From Scylla paramamosain (taxonomy: Eukaryota > Arthropoda > Malacostraca > Decapoda > Portunidae): 64,000 nt of DNA. Made by a program: the position numbers and the translations under genes. The stretch covers positions 20,428,766 through 20,492,765 of the forward strand of contig NC_087166.1 in assembly GCF_035594125.1 (NCBI RefSeq), in the 5' to 3' direction. Shown here in pieces: positions 28,337 to 42,698 of this stretch; position 1 is the first letter of the stretch; every line of letters begins with the position of its first letter. Below the pieces are notes generated by a model that worked only from the letters and a program-made list of their open reading frames with translations, made no database searches and had not been told where the DNA came from.

Positions 28337-29240
28337 TTTTTTTTTTTTTTTTTATGTAGGAAGGACACTGGCCAAGGGCAACAAAAATCTAATAAAAAAA
28401 ATGCCCACTGAAATGCCAGTCCCATGAAAGGGTCAAAGCAGTGGTCAAAAATTGATGAATAAGTGTCTTGAAACCTCCCTCTTGAAGGAATTCAAGTCAT
28501 AGGAAGGTGGAAATACAGAAGCAGGCAGGGAGTTCCAGAGTTTACCAGAGAAAGGGATGAATGATTGAGAATACTGGTTAATTCTTGCGTTAGAGAGGTG
28601 GACAGAATAGGGGTGAGAGAAAGAAGAAAGACTTGTGCAGCGAGGCAGCGGGAGAAGGGGAGGCATGCAGTTAGCAAGATCAGAAGAGCAGTTAGCATGA
28701 AAAAAGCGGTAGAAGACAGCTAGAGATGTAACATTTCGGCGATAAGAGAGAGGCTGAAGACAATCAGAGGAGAGGAGTTGATGAGACGAAAAGCTTTTGA
28801 TTCCACCCTGTCTAAAAGAGTGGAACCCACCCAGACATGTGAAGCATACTCCATACATGGACGGATGTACAGAGCTAGCAGCTGGTGGGGTGAGAAAAAC
28901 TGGCGGAGACGTCTCAGAACGCTTAACTTCATAGAAGCTGTTTTATCTATAGATGAGATGTGAAGTTTCCAGTTCAGATTATAAGTAAAGCACAGACCGA
29001 GGATGTATAGTGTAGAAGAGGGGGGACAGTTGAGTGTCATTGAAGAAGACAGGATAGCTGTCTGGAAGGTTGTGTCGAGTTGATAGATGGAGGAATTGAG
29101 TTTTTGAGGCATTGAACAATACCAAGTTTCCTCTGCCCCAATCAGAAATTTTAGAAATATCAGAAGTCAGGCGTTTTGTGGCTCCCCTGCGTGAAATGTT
29201 TACTTCCTGAAGGGTTGTAAACATTTCATGCAGGGAAGTC
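28337..29240 (-). mobile_element. LINE-A copy 7, 5'-truncated, with snap-back end
   Basis: Starts with its poly(A) as a T run at 28,337-28,353, then the 3' UTR, the C-terminal region (28.45-28.86 kb), and upstream segments to the SRRGATKRL codons near 29,190. It is truncated there. The last 24 bp (29,217-29,240) are an inverted copy of 29,186-29,206, a snap-back at the 5' truncation point of the kind made when reverse transcription ends by template switching. The flanks on both sides are LINE-F, so the insertion split LINE-F copy 1. Confidence 0.87.
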
Positions 29241-31230
29241 TTGGAAGAGTTATGTCTCTTCCATTACGGTGCGCACTTCACTCACCGAGGTCGTCAACAG
29301 AATCCGCAAAATATTTGGGAATTACTCCTCTCCCCCACCTCTTTTATCCCATGGTGGATGGCACAGCGGCAAACCCAAAGACAGTTGCCGACCCGTCTGC
29401 CGAGCACTAGAAAGGATCCACCTATGGCACTCCATCGTCGACATTTGGAATCTGCAAGCATCAACTTTGCCTCTCCTGGTGGAGCTTATGATGTCCTTTT
29501 TTTTTTTTCGGTTTGAGCAACACATGGCTTTGTCCTAGTGCCATGATTCATCCCCGGGTCCCGATGACATCCCATATTCCTTTCTGCACTACATGTCCGA
29601 TGAAGCTTTTACCTTTTTATTTGGAACATCGGTGATTTTCCATTTTCTTGGGGTGTGGCTGTAATTATTCATCAGCTAACGACCAATTATCGCCCACTTT
29701 CTTTAACTTCATGTCTTTGTAAGCTGCTGGAAAAAGATGGTGAATATCAGGCTTTAGTGCTACTTGGAGAAAGCCAAGTACTTGTCTCTTGTTCAGTATG
29801 GTTTTCGAAAAATGCTATCTACGACTGATGCTTTATTGACTCCGGAATCTTCCATTTGTGAGGCATTTGCTAATAAGAAACACCATGTCACAGACTTTTT
29901 TGATCTACAGAAAGCTTACGACACAGCCTGGCACCAGGGTATTTTACTTAGTCTTTTCGAGTTTGGTCTTTAAATTTTTATCTCGCCGTTTTTTACGGGT
30001 ATGGGTTGGTGGCGATCTGTCAGGAGTTTGCCCACTTGAAGATGGCGTGCCGCAAGGAAGTATAATTAGTGTCACACATTTCGCTATAGCTATAAACAGT
30101 GATTGGTATACTTCTGGAAAGATTTCATGGTAACCTGTGTCGATGACTTGTCGATCTCCTTTTCTGCGGCGCGGATGCCTTTGAGTGAGAGAAAATTACA
30201 GTTAGCAATTAATGGGATTCATCACTGGGCGGCAACTCGGGGATTTCGTTTCTCAGCTTCGAAGACTGTGGCCATACATTTTTGCCGCCTTTGTAATATT
30301 CACCCTGACCTAGACCTATATCTATACAATCGAAGAATCCCTTTTGTGGAGGAAACACTTTTCCTGGGAGTTGTATTTGACAGACACCTGACTTGGATAC
30401 CTCACCTTCCACCTTCGTTATATTAAGGCAGCATATATGAAGGCGCTTAGGGTCTTGGCTTATACCTCTTGGGAAACTGATATACAAACCCTCCTCTTTC
30501 ACCGAACTCTTATTCTTTAAGATATTTCTGTCTGCGCATTGGTATCCCTAATAAGAAATTATTACCCGTGCATTATTCTTGGAAAGCTATTCCACACATT
30601 CCGACTCCATACCTGTATTTACGAACGGTTCAAAATCAGAAGATTAAACCGGATTTGGTGTTATCTTTTCTTCATTCTGTCGAGGCGGTAGTCTTCCTGG
30701 TGTTGCCTCTGTTTTTATGGCAGAAATGTCTGCCATTTTTTTTAGCTTTAAAAATAATTTTTACTCTTCCCACTTCATCTTTTACAATTTTTTGCGATTC
30801 TTGTTTTATCGATCCCTGAGTGGCTATAATTTTACAGTGTAGAAACTATCACGTAGCATTTTGCTGTGTCCCTGCATATGTTGGAGTTCAGGGGAACGAT
30901 ATGGCCGATAGGCTGGTTAAAGAGGCGGCAACCCAGGCTGATCCATTCAACTCCATTCCCTTTCATGACTTATACTCCAGTATAAAGGTGACAGTTCTTG
31001 CCAGTTGCCAGGGGAGGTGGGAGGATTTGGTTGCCACCACTAAGATGGGTGAGATACCTTCTGTAATTTTCCGTCCATGGACGTATGTCCATGTGCATGA
31101 GCGCCGCTCAGAGACTGCACTGGCCCGTCTCCGGATGAATCACACACGTCTCACTCATGGTTACTTCATGTCCCGGGAAACCCAATCATTTTGCGATGAC
31201 TGCTTAGTTCCCCTTACTGTGCGACACTTA
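29241..31230 (+). mobile_element. LINE-F copy 1, ORF2 (RT and RNase H)
   Basis: Decayed second ORF of LINE-F. In order: the pre-RT linker (29.25-29.55 kb, SSPGPDDIPYSF), RT with LSLVQYGFRKMLSTTDAL (29.78 kb), FFDLQKAYDTAWHQG (29.9 kb), LEDGVPQGSIIS (30.04 kb), CVDDLSISF (30.13 kb, the catalytic box with Cys in place of the usual first residue) and ETLFLGVVFDR (30.35 kb). A deleted stretch follows, then RNase H parts (30.69-30.93 kb) with VPAYVGVQGNDMADRL, the last helix of RNase H, where a normal His is Tyr. The end is a conserved region with ALARLRMNHTRLTHGY and CDDCLVPLTVRH. The endonuclease is missing. RT plus RNase H suggests the I/jockey group. A Harbinger-type element cuts the copy at 31,230. 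Confidence 0.82.
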
Positions 31231-31844
31231 GGCAAGGCGCACATTGAGACGCAGGGCAGCACAGAGCAGGGCAGACGCAGGGCAGGGCAGGGCAGGGCAG
31301 CACAGCGCAGCACAGGCGTGGTGCGCACATTGAGAAGCAGGCTGTCGTCCTGTGCGGTAATGTTGAGCATGGTTGTTGCCAAAAATTACTTTGGAAACCT
31401 TAGTTCCGATTCCGACTCAGAAAACGAGTTCGAGAAAGTAATGTTATTATAATGATATTTGTAGAGCAAAGAGGTCAGTGTGGAGGAGTGAATGCATGGA
31501 GAAGAGGAAAACACATGGAGAATTTGCCCATAACTCGTCCTTATAAGTTCCTCTCATATAATCAGGATGACTAGTGTCATACAGCACTCTTTGATGGCGA
31601 ACAGCCTCTATGAGTTGCTCCGTGGACGACATTGTGAGTACTAAAGAGTGAGTTGCTATCAAGCTGCGCCGCACGTGGCACAGGAAACTGCGTTCGAACG
31701 ACTGCGTCGCGCAGGCCGACACAGGTCTGCATCTGTGCTGTGCTGTCCTGCGTGTCAATATGCGTGCTTAGGTTTAAACCAGTGAGATGCAGTTTTCTGC
31801 CCTGCTCTGTGCTGTGTTGCCTGCGTCTCAATGTGCGCCCGGCC
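31231..31844. mobile_element. PIF/Harbinger-type element, internally deleted (614 bp)
   Basis: Precisely bounded. Ends are GGCAAGGCGCACATTGAGAC and the inverted GGCCGGGCGCACATTGAGAC, matching over 25 bp with two differences and continuing in related CAG/CAGGG-rich sequence to about 45 bp. Both sides are flanked by TTA (31,228-31,230 and 31,845-31,847), the 3-bp duplication typical of PIF/Harbinger. Removing the element and one TTA restores the LINE-F codons for VRHLLVECPS. Inside, two short frames point inward: one from the left with NYFGNLSSDSDSENEFE, one from the right with a MADF/Myb-like start. It looks like a deletion derivative of an autonomous two-gene element. Confidence 0.92.
31447..31632 (-). 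pseudogene. truncated MADF (Myb/SANT-like) protein of the Harbinger-type element
   Basis: From ATG 31,630-31,632 the protein begins MSSTEQLIEAVRHQRVLYDT and continues SHPDYMRGTYKDELWA, the first helix and turn of a MADF DNA-binding domain (pattern LIEAVRxxPxLYDxxHPDYxxxxxKxExW). PIF/Harbinger elements carry such a Myb/MADF accessory protein that helps the transposase bind the ends and enter the nucleus. The domain is cut off after its first third; the rest of the frame is unrelated. An upstream in-frame extension exists, but this ATG directly precedes the domain. Confidence 0.72.
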
Positions 31845-31965
31845 TTACTAGTGGAGTGTCCCAGTCTGCAGGAGCAGATATCTTTTCCGTTGCCGCGATG
31901 AGGATGGGATCTTCAAGATGTCGCTGATACTTGGAGAGAGGGCTCTCTCCCCGAGACATGGGGTC

Positions 31966-32265
31966 CTTAATTTTGTGGAGAAGGCTGGTCTTCTAAACAA
32001 ACTATTGATTACCTTTTAACTGCTCTTATTGTATTTATTTTATCAGTAATATAGTATTGGGCAGAACTTTATCCTTGCACTGGGAGACCATTGCGCAAGT
32101 GAGGGAGACATGTAACTTAATTTTGTGGAGAAGGCTGGTCTTCTAAACAAACTATTGATTACCTTTTAACTGTTCCCATTTTATTTATTTTATCAGTAAT
32201 ATAGTATTGGGCAGAACTTTATCCTTGCACTGGGAGAACATGGCTCAAGTGAGGGAGACATGTAA
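31966..32265. repeat. 150-bp tandem duplication in a LINE-F 3' UTR
   Basis: Two units (31,966-32,115 and 32,116-32,265), each starting CTTAATTTTGTGGAGAAGG and ending GGGAGACATGTAAC, over 95 percent alike. A single related unit occurs at 33,832-33,975 in copy 2. Confidence 0.93.
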
Positions 32266-32405
32266 CGAACAACGGTTTGTCTTGCGGCCTGGGTCAGTGG
32301 GGTCAATGTCTTGAGCAGATGACGAACAACGGCAGATATCTGGGTCATTGTCTTGGGCACGTAGCGAACAACGCCAGATATCTGGGTCAGTGGGATCAGT
32401 GTCTT
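32266..32405. repeat. minisatellite, CCAGATATCTGGGTCAGTG type
   Basis: About three imperfect units of 45-50 bp, each with GAACAACG...TCTGGGTCA...GTCTTGGG. The same array, more diverged, occurs at 33,967-34,115 in LINE-F copy 2, so it belongs to the family 3' UTR. Confidence 0.8.
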
Positions 32406-32640
32406 GGGTACGGAAATAACAGTGCTTAGTACCTCTCAATTTAAATCAAATTAAGCAACTAAAACGTTTCTGTACCAACCGATCACTTATTTACTTTTTT
32501 TTTTTTTTTATCATGGTTCTTCTCATTTCATTTTTTTTTTCTGTTTACATTTTAACAACTGCAGTCTTGGTTGCTTTTAAAAGTTTGTAGCGGCGTAATA
32601 TGACCGCAATGTTGCTGCGTCATAAATTAAATCAATCCGT

Positions 32641-34385
32641 CAAATCAACATCCTTCAGTTATATCCTGATAGTGCTCAACGAGCGGCCAAGATTAGAAGG
32701 AATGATAATATGATCATGCTCACATCCTTTGGTTATTTTCTCTTGATCGTGTTGAGATTGGTCCTTTTTCTTTCCCATTAAAGGCTTTTATCCATTGTTA
32801 CCGGTGTTAAGGGAAGAACAAATGTACAAATCGTCCTCGGTGCGGTCACTGCTCTGCCTTTCACTCACACTCTACTCCCGACTGCGAATCACAACCTTAT
32901 TCCTTCTGCTGCAGGTAGGCTCACCCACTACTATTTTGACAGTGTAAGAGAAATGTCTTCAGCAAGACATCCTTCAACTGGTTAATTCTTTTATTACTCT
33001 CGGTAGCGCCAGGCGGGAAATTCTTTTTAGATAGAAAGATGGTAGGGCAAATAGATACGCCCCCCTTCCCCCACTCTAGTTTTTCCACCTCTATCACATG
33101 TAATAAGGTTGTAACACCTTTCTGCCTTTCTCAAGCATCAATTGATTCCTCCCATTCCTGTGAGAATGTCGCTCCTTCAGTTACCGTCTACAACAAGTTT
33201 TCTGTTTTGGAAAATGTTATAGACATATGCTCCTCTACATCTTCAGCAAACCCCTCCATTGCATCCTCATCAGGTACATTAGACTCTTCGTACAAAAGTT
33301 CATACTGCAGTCCACGCCCACATGGATTCTTAACCATGAACGATTCCCATGAATTTTAAGCCTCCACAGCCTCCCACGCTTCTCCCTTAGTCCCACCAGA
33401 AACGTTCCCAGGAGTCTGCTGAGTCCCTACACTCGACAAACGTTATCCTTAGAAAGATCCCTTTGGGAACGTCAGGTGGTTCTGAGGCAGACTTACTCAC
33501 GTCCTCCACGACGGCGTTCAGATAAGGCGGATTGGCAGCTATTCAGAAGTATATGAGATAGAAAATTGTGATGAGGCTGCAACATACTTCACTGAAGTCT
33601 TCCACTCCGCTGCTCCTCAACCAGTGTCTAAGATCTCCCCTTTAGTGGGAACCACTTTGTCGTAGCGAAATTAGAGGGAGCTTCAGCCCCAGCTCCGCCC
33701 TATTTAGGGGGAGAGGGGCACCTATGCTAACAGGGTTACCAGTGAGGGACCAGACTAAATGATTTCTAGTGTTAGGCTGCCAGTATGGGTCAACGGTGCT
33801 GCTCACCAGAGGAGCCACCTTTTGACGTCGTCTTGTGGAGAAGGCTGGTCCTTTAAACAAATTATACGTTTCTTTTTAACCGTTTTCTTAATTTTCTTTA
33901 TCAGTAATATAGTATTGAGTAAAAGTTTATCTTTCCACTGGGAAGAACACGGAGGCAAACACATAACGAACAACACCGAGTCTTGGGGTCTAGGTCAGTG
34001 GGGTCAGTATCTTAGTCACATGAACAACACCAGATATATGAGTCAGTGTGATTTATGTCTTTGGTACTAAACGGACAACGCCAGACACCTTGGTCTGGGT
34101 CAGTTGGGTCAGGACCCCCTCACTTTAAATTGAATTAAATTAAATTAAGTTAAATAATATATTAAATTATCAACCCTCCCATTTTTAGTACTTAAGGTTT
34201 TGATGCTTCATTTCATTTATTTATTTATTTATTTTTATGTTTTCTTTTTAAGCTTTTTTTTTTACATCTTCACCATATATATAATTTTGCTTTTAATATC
34301 AATATTTTAAACTGCAATCTTTGGTTTTAAAGTTTTGTAGCGGCGCCATATGACCGCGATGTTGCGGTGCAATAACCTAAATCAA
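32641..34385 (+). mobile_element. LINE-F copy 2 (ORF1 remnant plus 3' end)
   Basis: Head-to-tail with copy 1. It carries an ORF1 region with the conserved block before the knuckle (32.66-32.8 kb), a knuckle missing its usual spacing, and a second Cys/His-rich segment near 32,840-32,900 (NRPRCGHCSAFHTHSTPDC). A Ser/Thr-rich ORF1 C-terminal segment follows (33,039-33,359). It then passes into short eroded ORF2 remnants and the LINE-F 3' UTR (33,832-34,385) with the minisatellite and the AGCGGCGCCATATGACCG terminal block. Almost all of ORF2 is deleted. Confidence 0.75.
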
Positions 34386-35027
34386 TCTGTCGTAGCCAAG
34401 CCAAGGGTGTGTTGTCGCCAAGGCATAAGCCAAGGGTGTGTTGCTGCCAAGGCACACAGGCCTAAAGCATTGCCCCGTGACCCCTCGTAAGGCTTACGGC
34501 ACTCCTGGTCACATGAACAGGACAGTGCCTGCCCTGATGCCGGAGGCACCTGATCGCCGAATAAAGGTGACTAGGGCCGTGTAGTTAATAGACCTAGCCT
34601 ATTCGTAATCAATCTTGTGATCAAGTTACTTTACAGTCGTTGACCTCGCAAAACACAAAACAGTGACCTACTGTTAACCTCAGTAATGAAAGAGCTAGAA
34701 GGGCATAGAAAAATCACATATGTTCGCGTGTAAAGGTGGTTAACCATAGACTCCCTACGAGACATGTTTCTTACGAACCTATAGTGAAGTATAAGCATCC
34801 TGGTGATCGTGTGGAGTGAAGGAAGAGATGAGTGTACTAACAAGTTAAATTTTGAATGTTAAAGGGTAACTCCTTATGTAGTAGTAGGTAGTAATGTACG
34901 TAGGTCGACGTTGTCGTCGTCAAAATTTAATATAAGGCGAAGTAGCGAACGATTCTCTGAGACCTTAACTAGACTCCAAGAGTGGAGTGTTACAAGTTCC
35001 TGAAAGGTGCTCACACTCGACAGCACC
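34386..35027. other. unassigned; upstream region of a possible secretory exon
   Basis: Begins with two near-copies of GCCAAGGGTGTGTTG (34,400-34,460). No coding match. A TATAAGG-like element at about 34,931-34,937 lies about 95 bp before the ATG at 35,028 and could be a TATA box for the exon described next (inference only). Confidence 0.3.
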
Positions 35028-35063
35028 ATGAAGCTCACAGTCGTTCTCTGCCTCGTCTTGGTC
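35028..35063 (+). CDS. possible first coding exon of a secreted protein
   Basis: The ATG at 35,028, in the good context CAGCACCATGA, starts MKLTVVLCLVLV, a compact signal-peptide core. A GTAAAC donor-like site follows at 35,064. Without splicing the frame stops after 16 codons at 35,076-35,078. Arthropod cuticle and antimicrobial protein genes commonly start with such a tiny exon. A downstream partner could be 35,479-35,520: a strong T-run acceptor ending TTTTTCAG, 14 open codons in the same phase, then a GTATGA donor. The protein family cannot be named from so little, and chance cannot be excluded. Confidence 0.3.
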
Positions 35064-35290
35064 GTAAACAATACTTAGAAGATTTTTCCTAAGTGCCTTG
35101 TGTGTCTCGATTTTGTATGTTGTTCCAGTATACTGTGGTCTCCATATATTTTATGTTATTTTTCATGTATTGATATAATACTGAATCTTGATGAGTGATT
35201 TAATATCTTTTGTGGCACTTCGCATGTAGTGCTAATATTTTTATGTTACATTCGATTATTCTTTTATGTGATTATGTTATGTGTGTCCTT

Positions 35291-35872
<582 letters not shown>

Positions 35873-36061
35873 GTGAGTCGAGTCTGCACATAACACGAGT
35901 CAGTCACAACAATCAACTTGCAGCTGATTGCCTGATCAGAATGTGTTTGAATATCATTGCTTATGTGCCGAAAACATAGTGATATTCAAACACATTCTGA
36001 TCAGCTAATCAGGTGCAAGTTTGTTGCTGCGATTGATTCGTGGTGAGTGCAGACTCGCCAC
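35873..36061. mobile_element. 189-bp foldback MITE
   Basis: A near-perfect hairpin: arms 35,873-35,957 and 35,977-36,061 (about 85 bp, with a few mismatches) around a 19-bp loop. The outer ends pair GAGTCTGCAC with GTGCAGACTC, and the inner arms pair GATCAGAATGTGTTTGAATA with its complement. No coding capacity. The form is that of a MITE; family unknown, with no clear target duplication. Confidence 0.88.
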
Positions 36062-36165
36062 ACTAAGAAGAAGAAAAAAAAAAAACTTTAGTAATTTAAC
36101 GTGGGGGAGGTAACCTACGACAAAAAGCCGGAAGCTGGATACTTTGTCAGCAGTTTTTTTCTTTT

Positions 36166-37870
<1,705 letters not shown>

Positions 37871-37919
37871 GCTACGGTCAGGAAGAAATTGAATGATACT
37901 GTTGCACCACGGAAGGATG

Positions 37920-38030
37920 ATACAGCACGCGGATACGCAACATGTGGGTACAATACCCTGTTGCACCGTATCGTATCACTACGTGATACGCAACGATGAT
38001 ACAATACGTGGAAATGCAACAAATGTAGAC
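37920..38030. promoter_or_regulatory. subterminal repeat cluster of the Harbinger element
   Basis: Contains GGATACGCAAC (37,931), TTGCACCGTATC (37,961), the palindrome CGTATCAC-TAC-GTGATACG (37,972-37,990) running into GCAAC, and GATACAATACG (38,000). Repeated GATACG/GTTGC units near the end of a DNA transposon usually bind transposase. Function is inferred. Confidence 0.5.
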
Positions 38031-38036
38031 ACGGCT

Positions 38037-40645
<2,609 letters not shown>

Positions 40646-40779
40646 AAATAAAAAATAAGCAATGTGTTTAAGCCTACATACTATATCTACTTCCTACTTT
40701 CCTTCACACTTCTCTTCTCACCCACTTTCCCTCATCAATACATCTTCTTTTCCCCCACACTTTTCTATCCAACAATTTC
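40646..40779. other. spacer between LINE-C copies
   Basis: Pyrimidine-rich spacer, no feature recognised. Confidence 0.4.
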
Positions 40780-41194
40780 AACTTCAGAATCAGGACCACT
40801 AACAGCATCCGACCACATCCAAGTAATCTTAACTGTAACCAACAGAGCCATTTCTATCCCAACGCCAGCAAGACCTTTCTATAGAAATGAAAATAGGAAA
40901 GGAATCAATACTACCATCCAGCAAAATATAAGCCAAGTTACTCCACCTATTCATGCTACGCCCACACAATTAGATAACTCAATAGATACATGATACAACA
41001 TTGTAACAGACGCTATGGAAGTAAACATACCAAAATCCAATAGTAGAAGAATTATCAAGCCCATTACTAACGCCACCATCAGAAGTCTTTAAACCTGCAT
41101 AAGTAACTTGAAGTTGGCAGCAGATAACTGTGGATGGACTCCGACCAAGTACACAACGTATAACATACTCAAGAAAGCACTTGTTTCAGAATGC

Positions 41195-41225
<31 letters not shown>

Positions 41226-41512
41226 AATCAGCACACTGGGAAAATACAATAGAACAAACAATAAATGTCATTCACCGCAAGATTTCTGGAAGGCCATTCG
41301 ACAGCTGAAGGAAAGCAAGGATTCGTACTCACCTTACATTATTCATAATGGCACCAAACTATACTCTTTCGAGGAAAAGAACCGATCTTCAGGAAACGTA
41401 TTCAGAATCAGTCAAGAAAAAAAACAACAGTTCGACGCTCACAATGAAATAAGAGTAGATAATTTTCTCAATATCAACCAGGATAAATGCAGCCCATTTC
41501 CGTTTGTAGTAT
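40780..41512 (+). mobile_element. LINE-C-related copy 2, left piece
   Basis: A second, more diverged LINE-C-like copy in the same orientation. It starts near the SDH box of the endonuclease (LTASDHIQVILTV at 40,797), followed by the linker, an A31 run (about 41,192-41,222) and the pre-RT region (CHSPQDFWKAIRQLKESK at 41,272). It is interrupted at about 41,513 by unrelated sequence and resumes at 42,699. Frames are broken at 40,992 and around the A run. Confidence 0.72.
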
Positions 41513-42698
41513 CATGTTACTGGCCGAGTTTACCCTGAAAAGGAACACCTTTTTTTTAAGTGTCACCCGTGTTCGGTTTTCCTCCTGTGCATTCTATTCT
41601 TAGTTCAAAGTTAGTATAAGGCATATTTACTCAATTTTATATCATGTAGTATTATTCTCTTCATAATTTAAGTTCTTTATATGTATGTATATGTAAGGGA
41701 AAAGATGTATTTGAAGGTGGAATGTGTTGAGGCGAGAGGCGATACGTGTCTGGCTTTCGTATCAGACTCAGCAGAATTCTTTTGAGCGCAAGAGGCCCTG
41801 AGGGGGAACATAGGCGTAGCGTTCTCACGGATAAATTTAGGTGGTGTTGTGGTGATTGAGTGGGTGTGTGGAGGTACTGGCGATGTGCTGGCGTAACCCT
41901 CATATCAAGGATCAGGTTGGTGAGAATTTTGTGGTACCAAGAGCTCTTGTTCGCTTAAATTTCGTTGGTGAGTTGTGTCGGTGACGTAAAGCTGAGGGGC
42001 AGCGTCAGGGCTGAGAGGCAACTATTTTGTGGCTGGGGTTGTGGTGGTGTTGTGGCGTTATTGGTGTCTTTGGGGGGTGGTTTTATGGTATCAAAGGTGA
42101 TCTATGGTGATGTTGGTGATGTTTTGTGAGGTATGAGGAGGTAAAATACGGGAATTGTTATTTAATGACGCGGTGACGGCGTCTGGGAAAATTCCTACAG
42201 CTGGGGAAAATATTCCGGCGACCTGTGAAGGAGTAAAAGGGTTTTAGTGGTCACATATTTTTTTAGAGGTCATATAGTGGTTTAGGGTCATATATTGGTG
42301 TGTATAACCTTTAAGCAATAAGGGAGGCGATATGAGACTCATGCCTGCATTAAGGTGAAATTGAGGGTGGGAATTATCCTGTGTTGGTCTATGGTAGAAA
42401 TTTGTTCCCTAATTCGCTTTAATGTGTATTACCTCAGGTTACTTGTAAGTTAACACTATTATTAATATATTCTGTTATTATATAGATTAATTGTGTTTTC
42501 TACTCCTAACACTACACTGGTTTTGAGGTGATTCCTGGCGTGCTGTGCCAAGGTAAGGGTCTTGAGAGAGGGTTTAACAGCTGACGATTTTGAATAGTTC
42601 GGGTAGGTATTCGAGGCCTTTAAAAAACCCAGACCTTTAAAACTTTCTGGGATCAGTGGATCGTCCACTTTCTTGGAATGATAACCGGGATCGTGACA
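41513..42698. mobile_element. unclassified 1.19-kb insertion, possibly a solo LTR
   Basis: Separates two parts of LINE-C copy 2. It is GT-rich on the + strand, unlike its host. It starts near TGTTACTGG (41,516) and ends ATCGTGACA (42,690-42,698), so TG...CA ends with weak TGTTAC/GTGACA symmetry. GTAG occurs on both sides (41,507-41,510 and 42,699-42,702), a possible 4-bp duplication, though four bases lie between the left GTAG and the TG. No protein coding seen. An LTR is the simplest guess. Confidence 0.4.

Larger units (their letters stand above)
31845..32640 (+). mobile_element. LINE-F copy 1, C-terminus and 3' end
   Basis: Resumes LINE-F (LLVECPSLQEQ) after the Harbinger-type element, then the C-terminal codons, a 3' UTR with a 150-bp tandem duplication (31,966-32,265), a 40-50 bp minisatellite (32,266-32,405), and the terminal block with TTGTAGCGGCGTAATATGAC at about 32,584-32,630. 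The same terminal block ends LINE-F copy 2 at 34,385. Confidence 0.8.

Noticed and set aside
32266..32405. CRISPR-like direct repeats with spacers
   Set aside because: Units are imperfect, contiguous and shared with a second LINE-F copy; the genome is eukaryotic. It is a minisatellite in the LINE 3' UTR.
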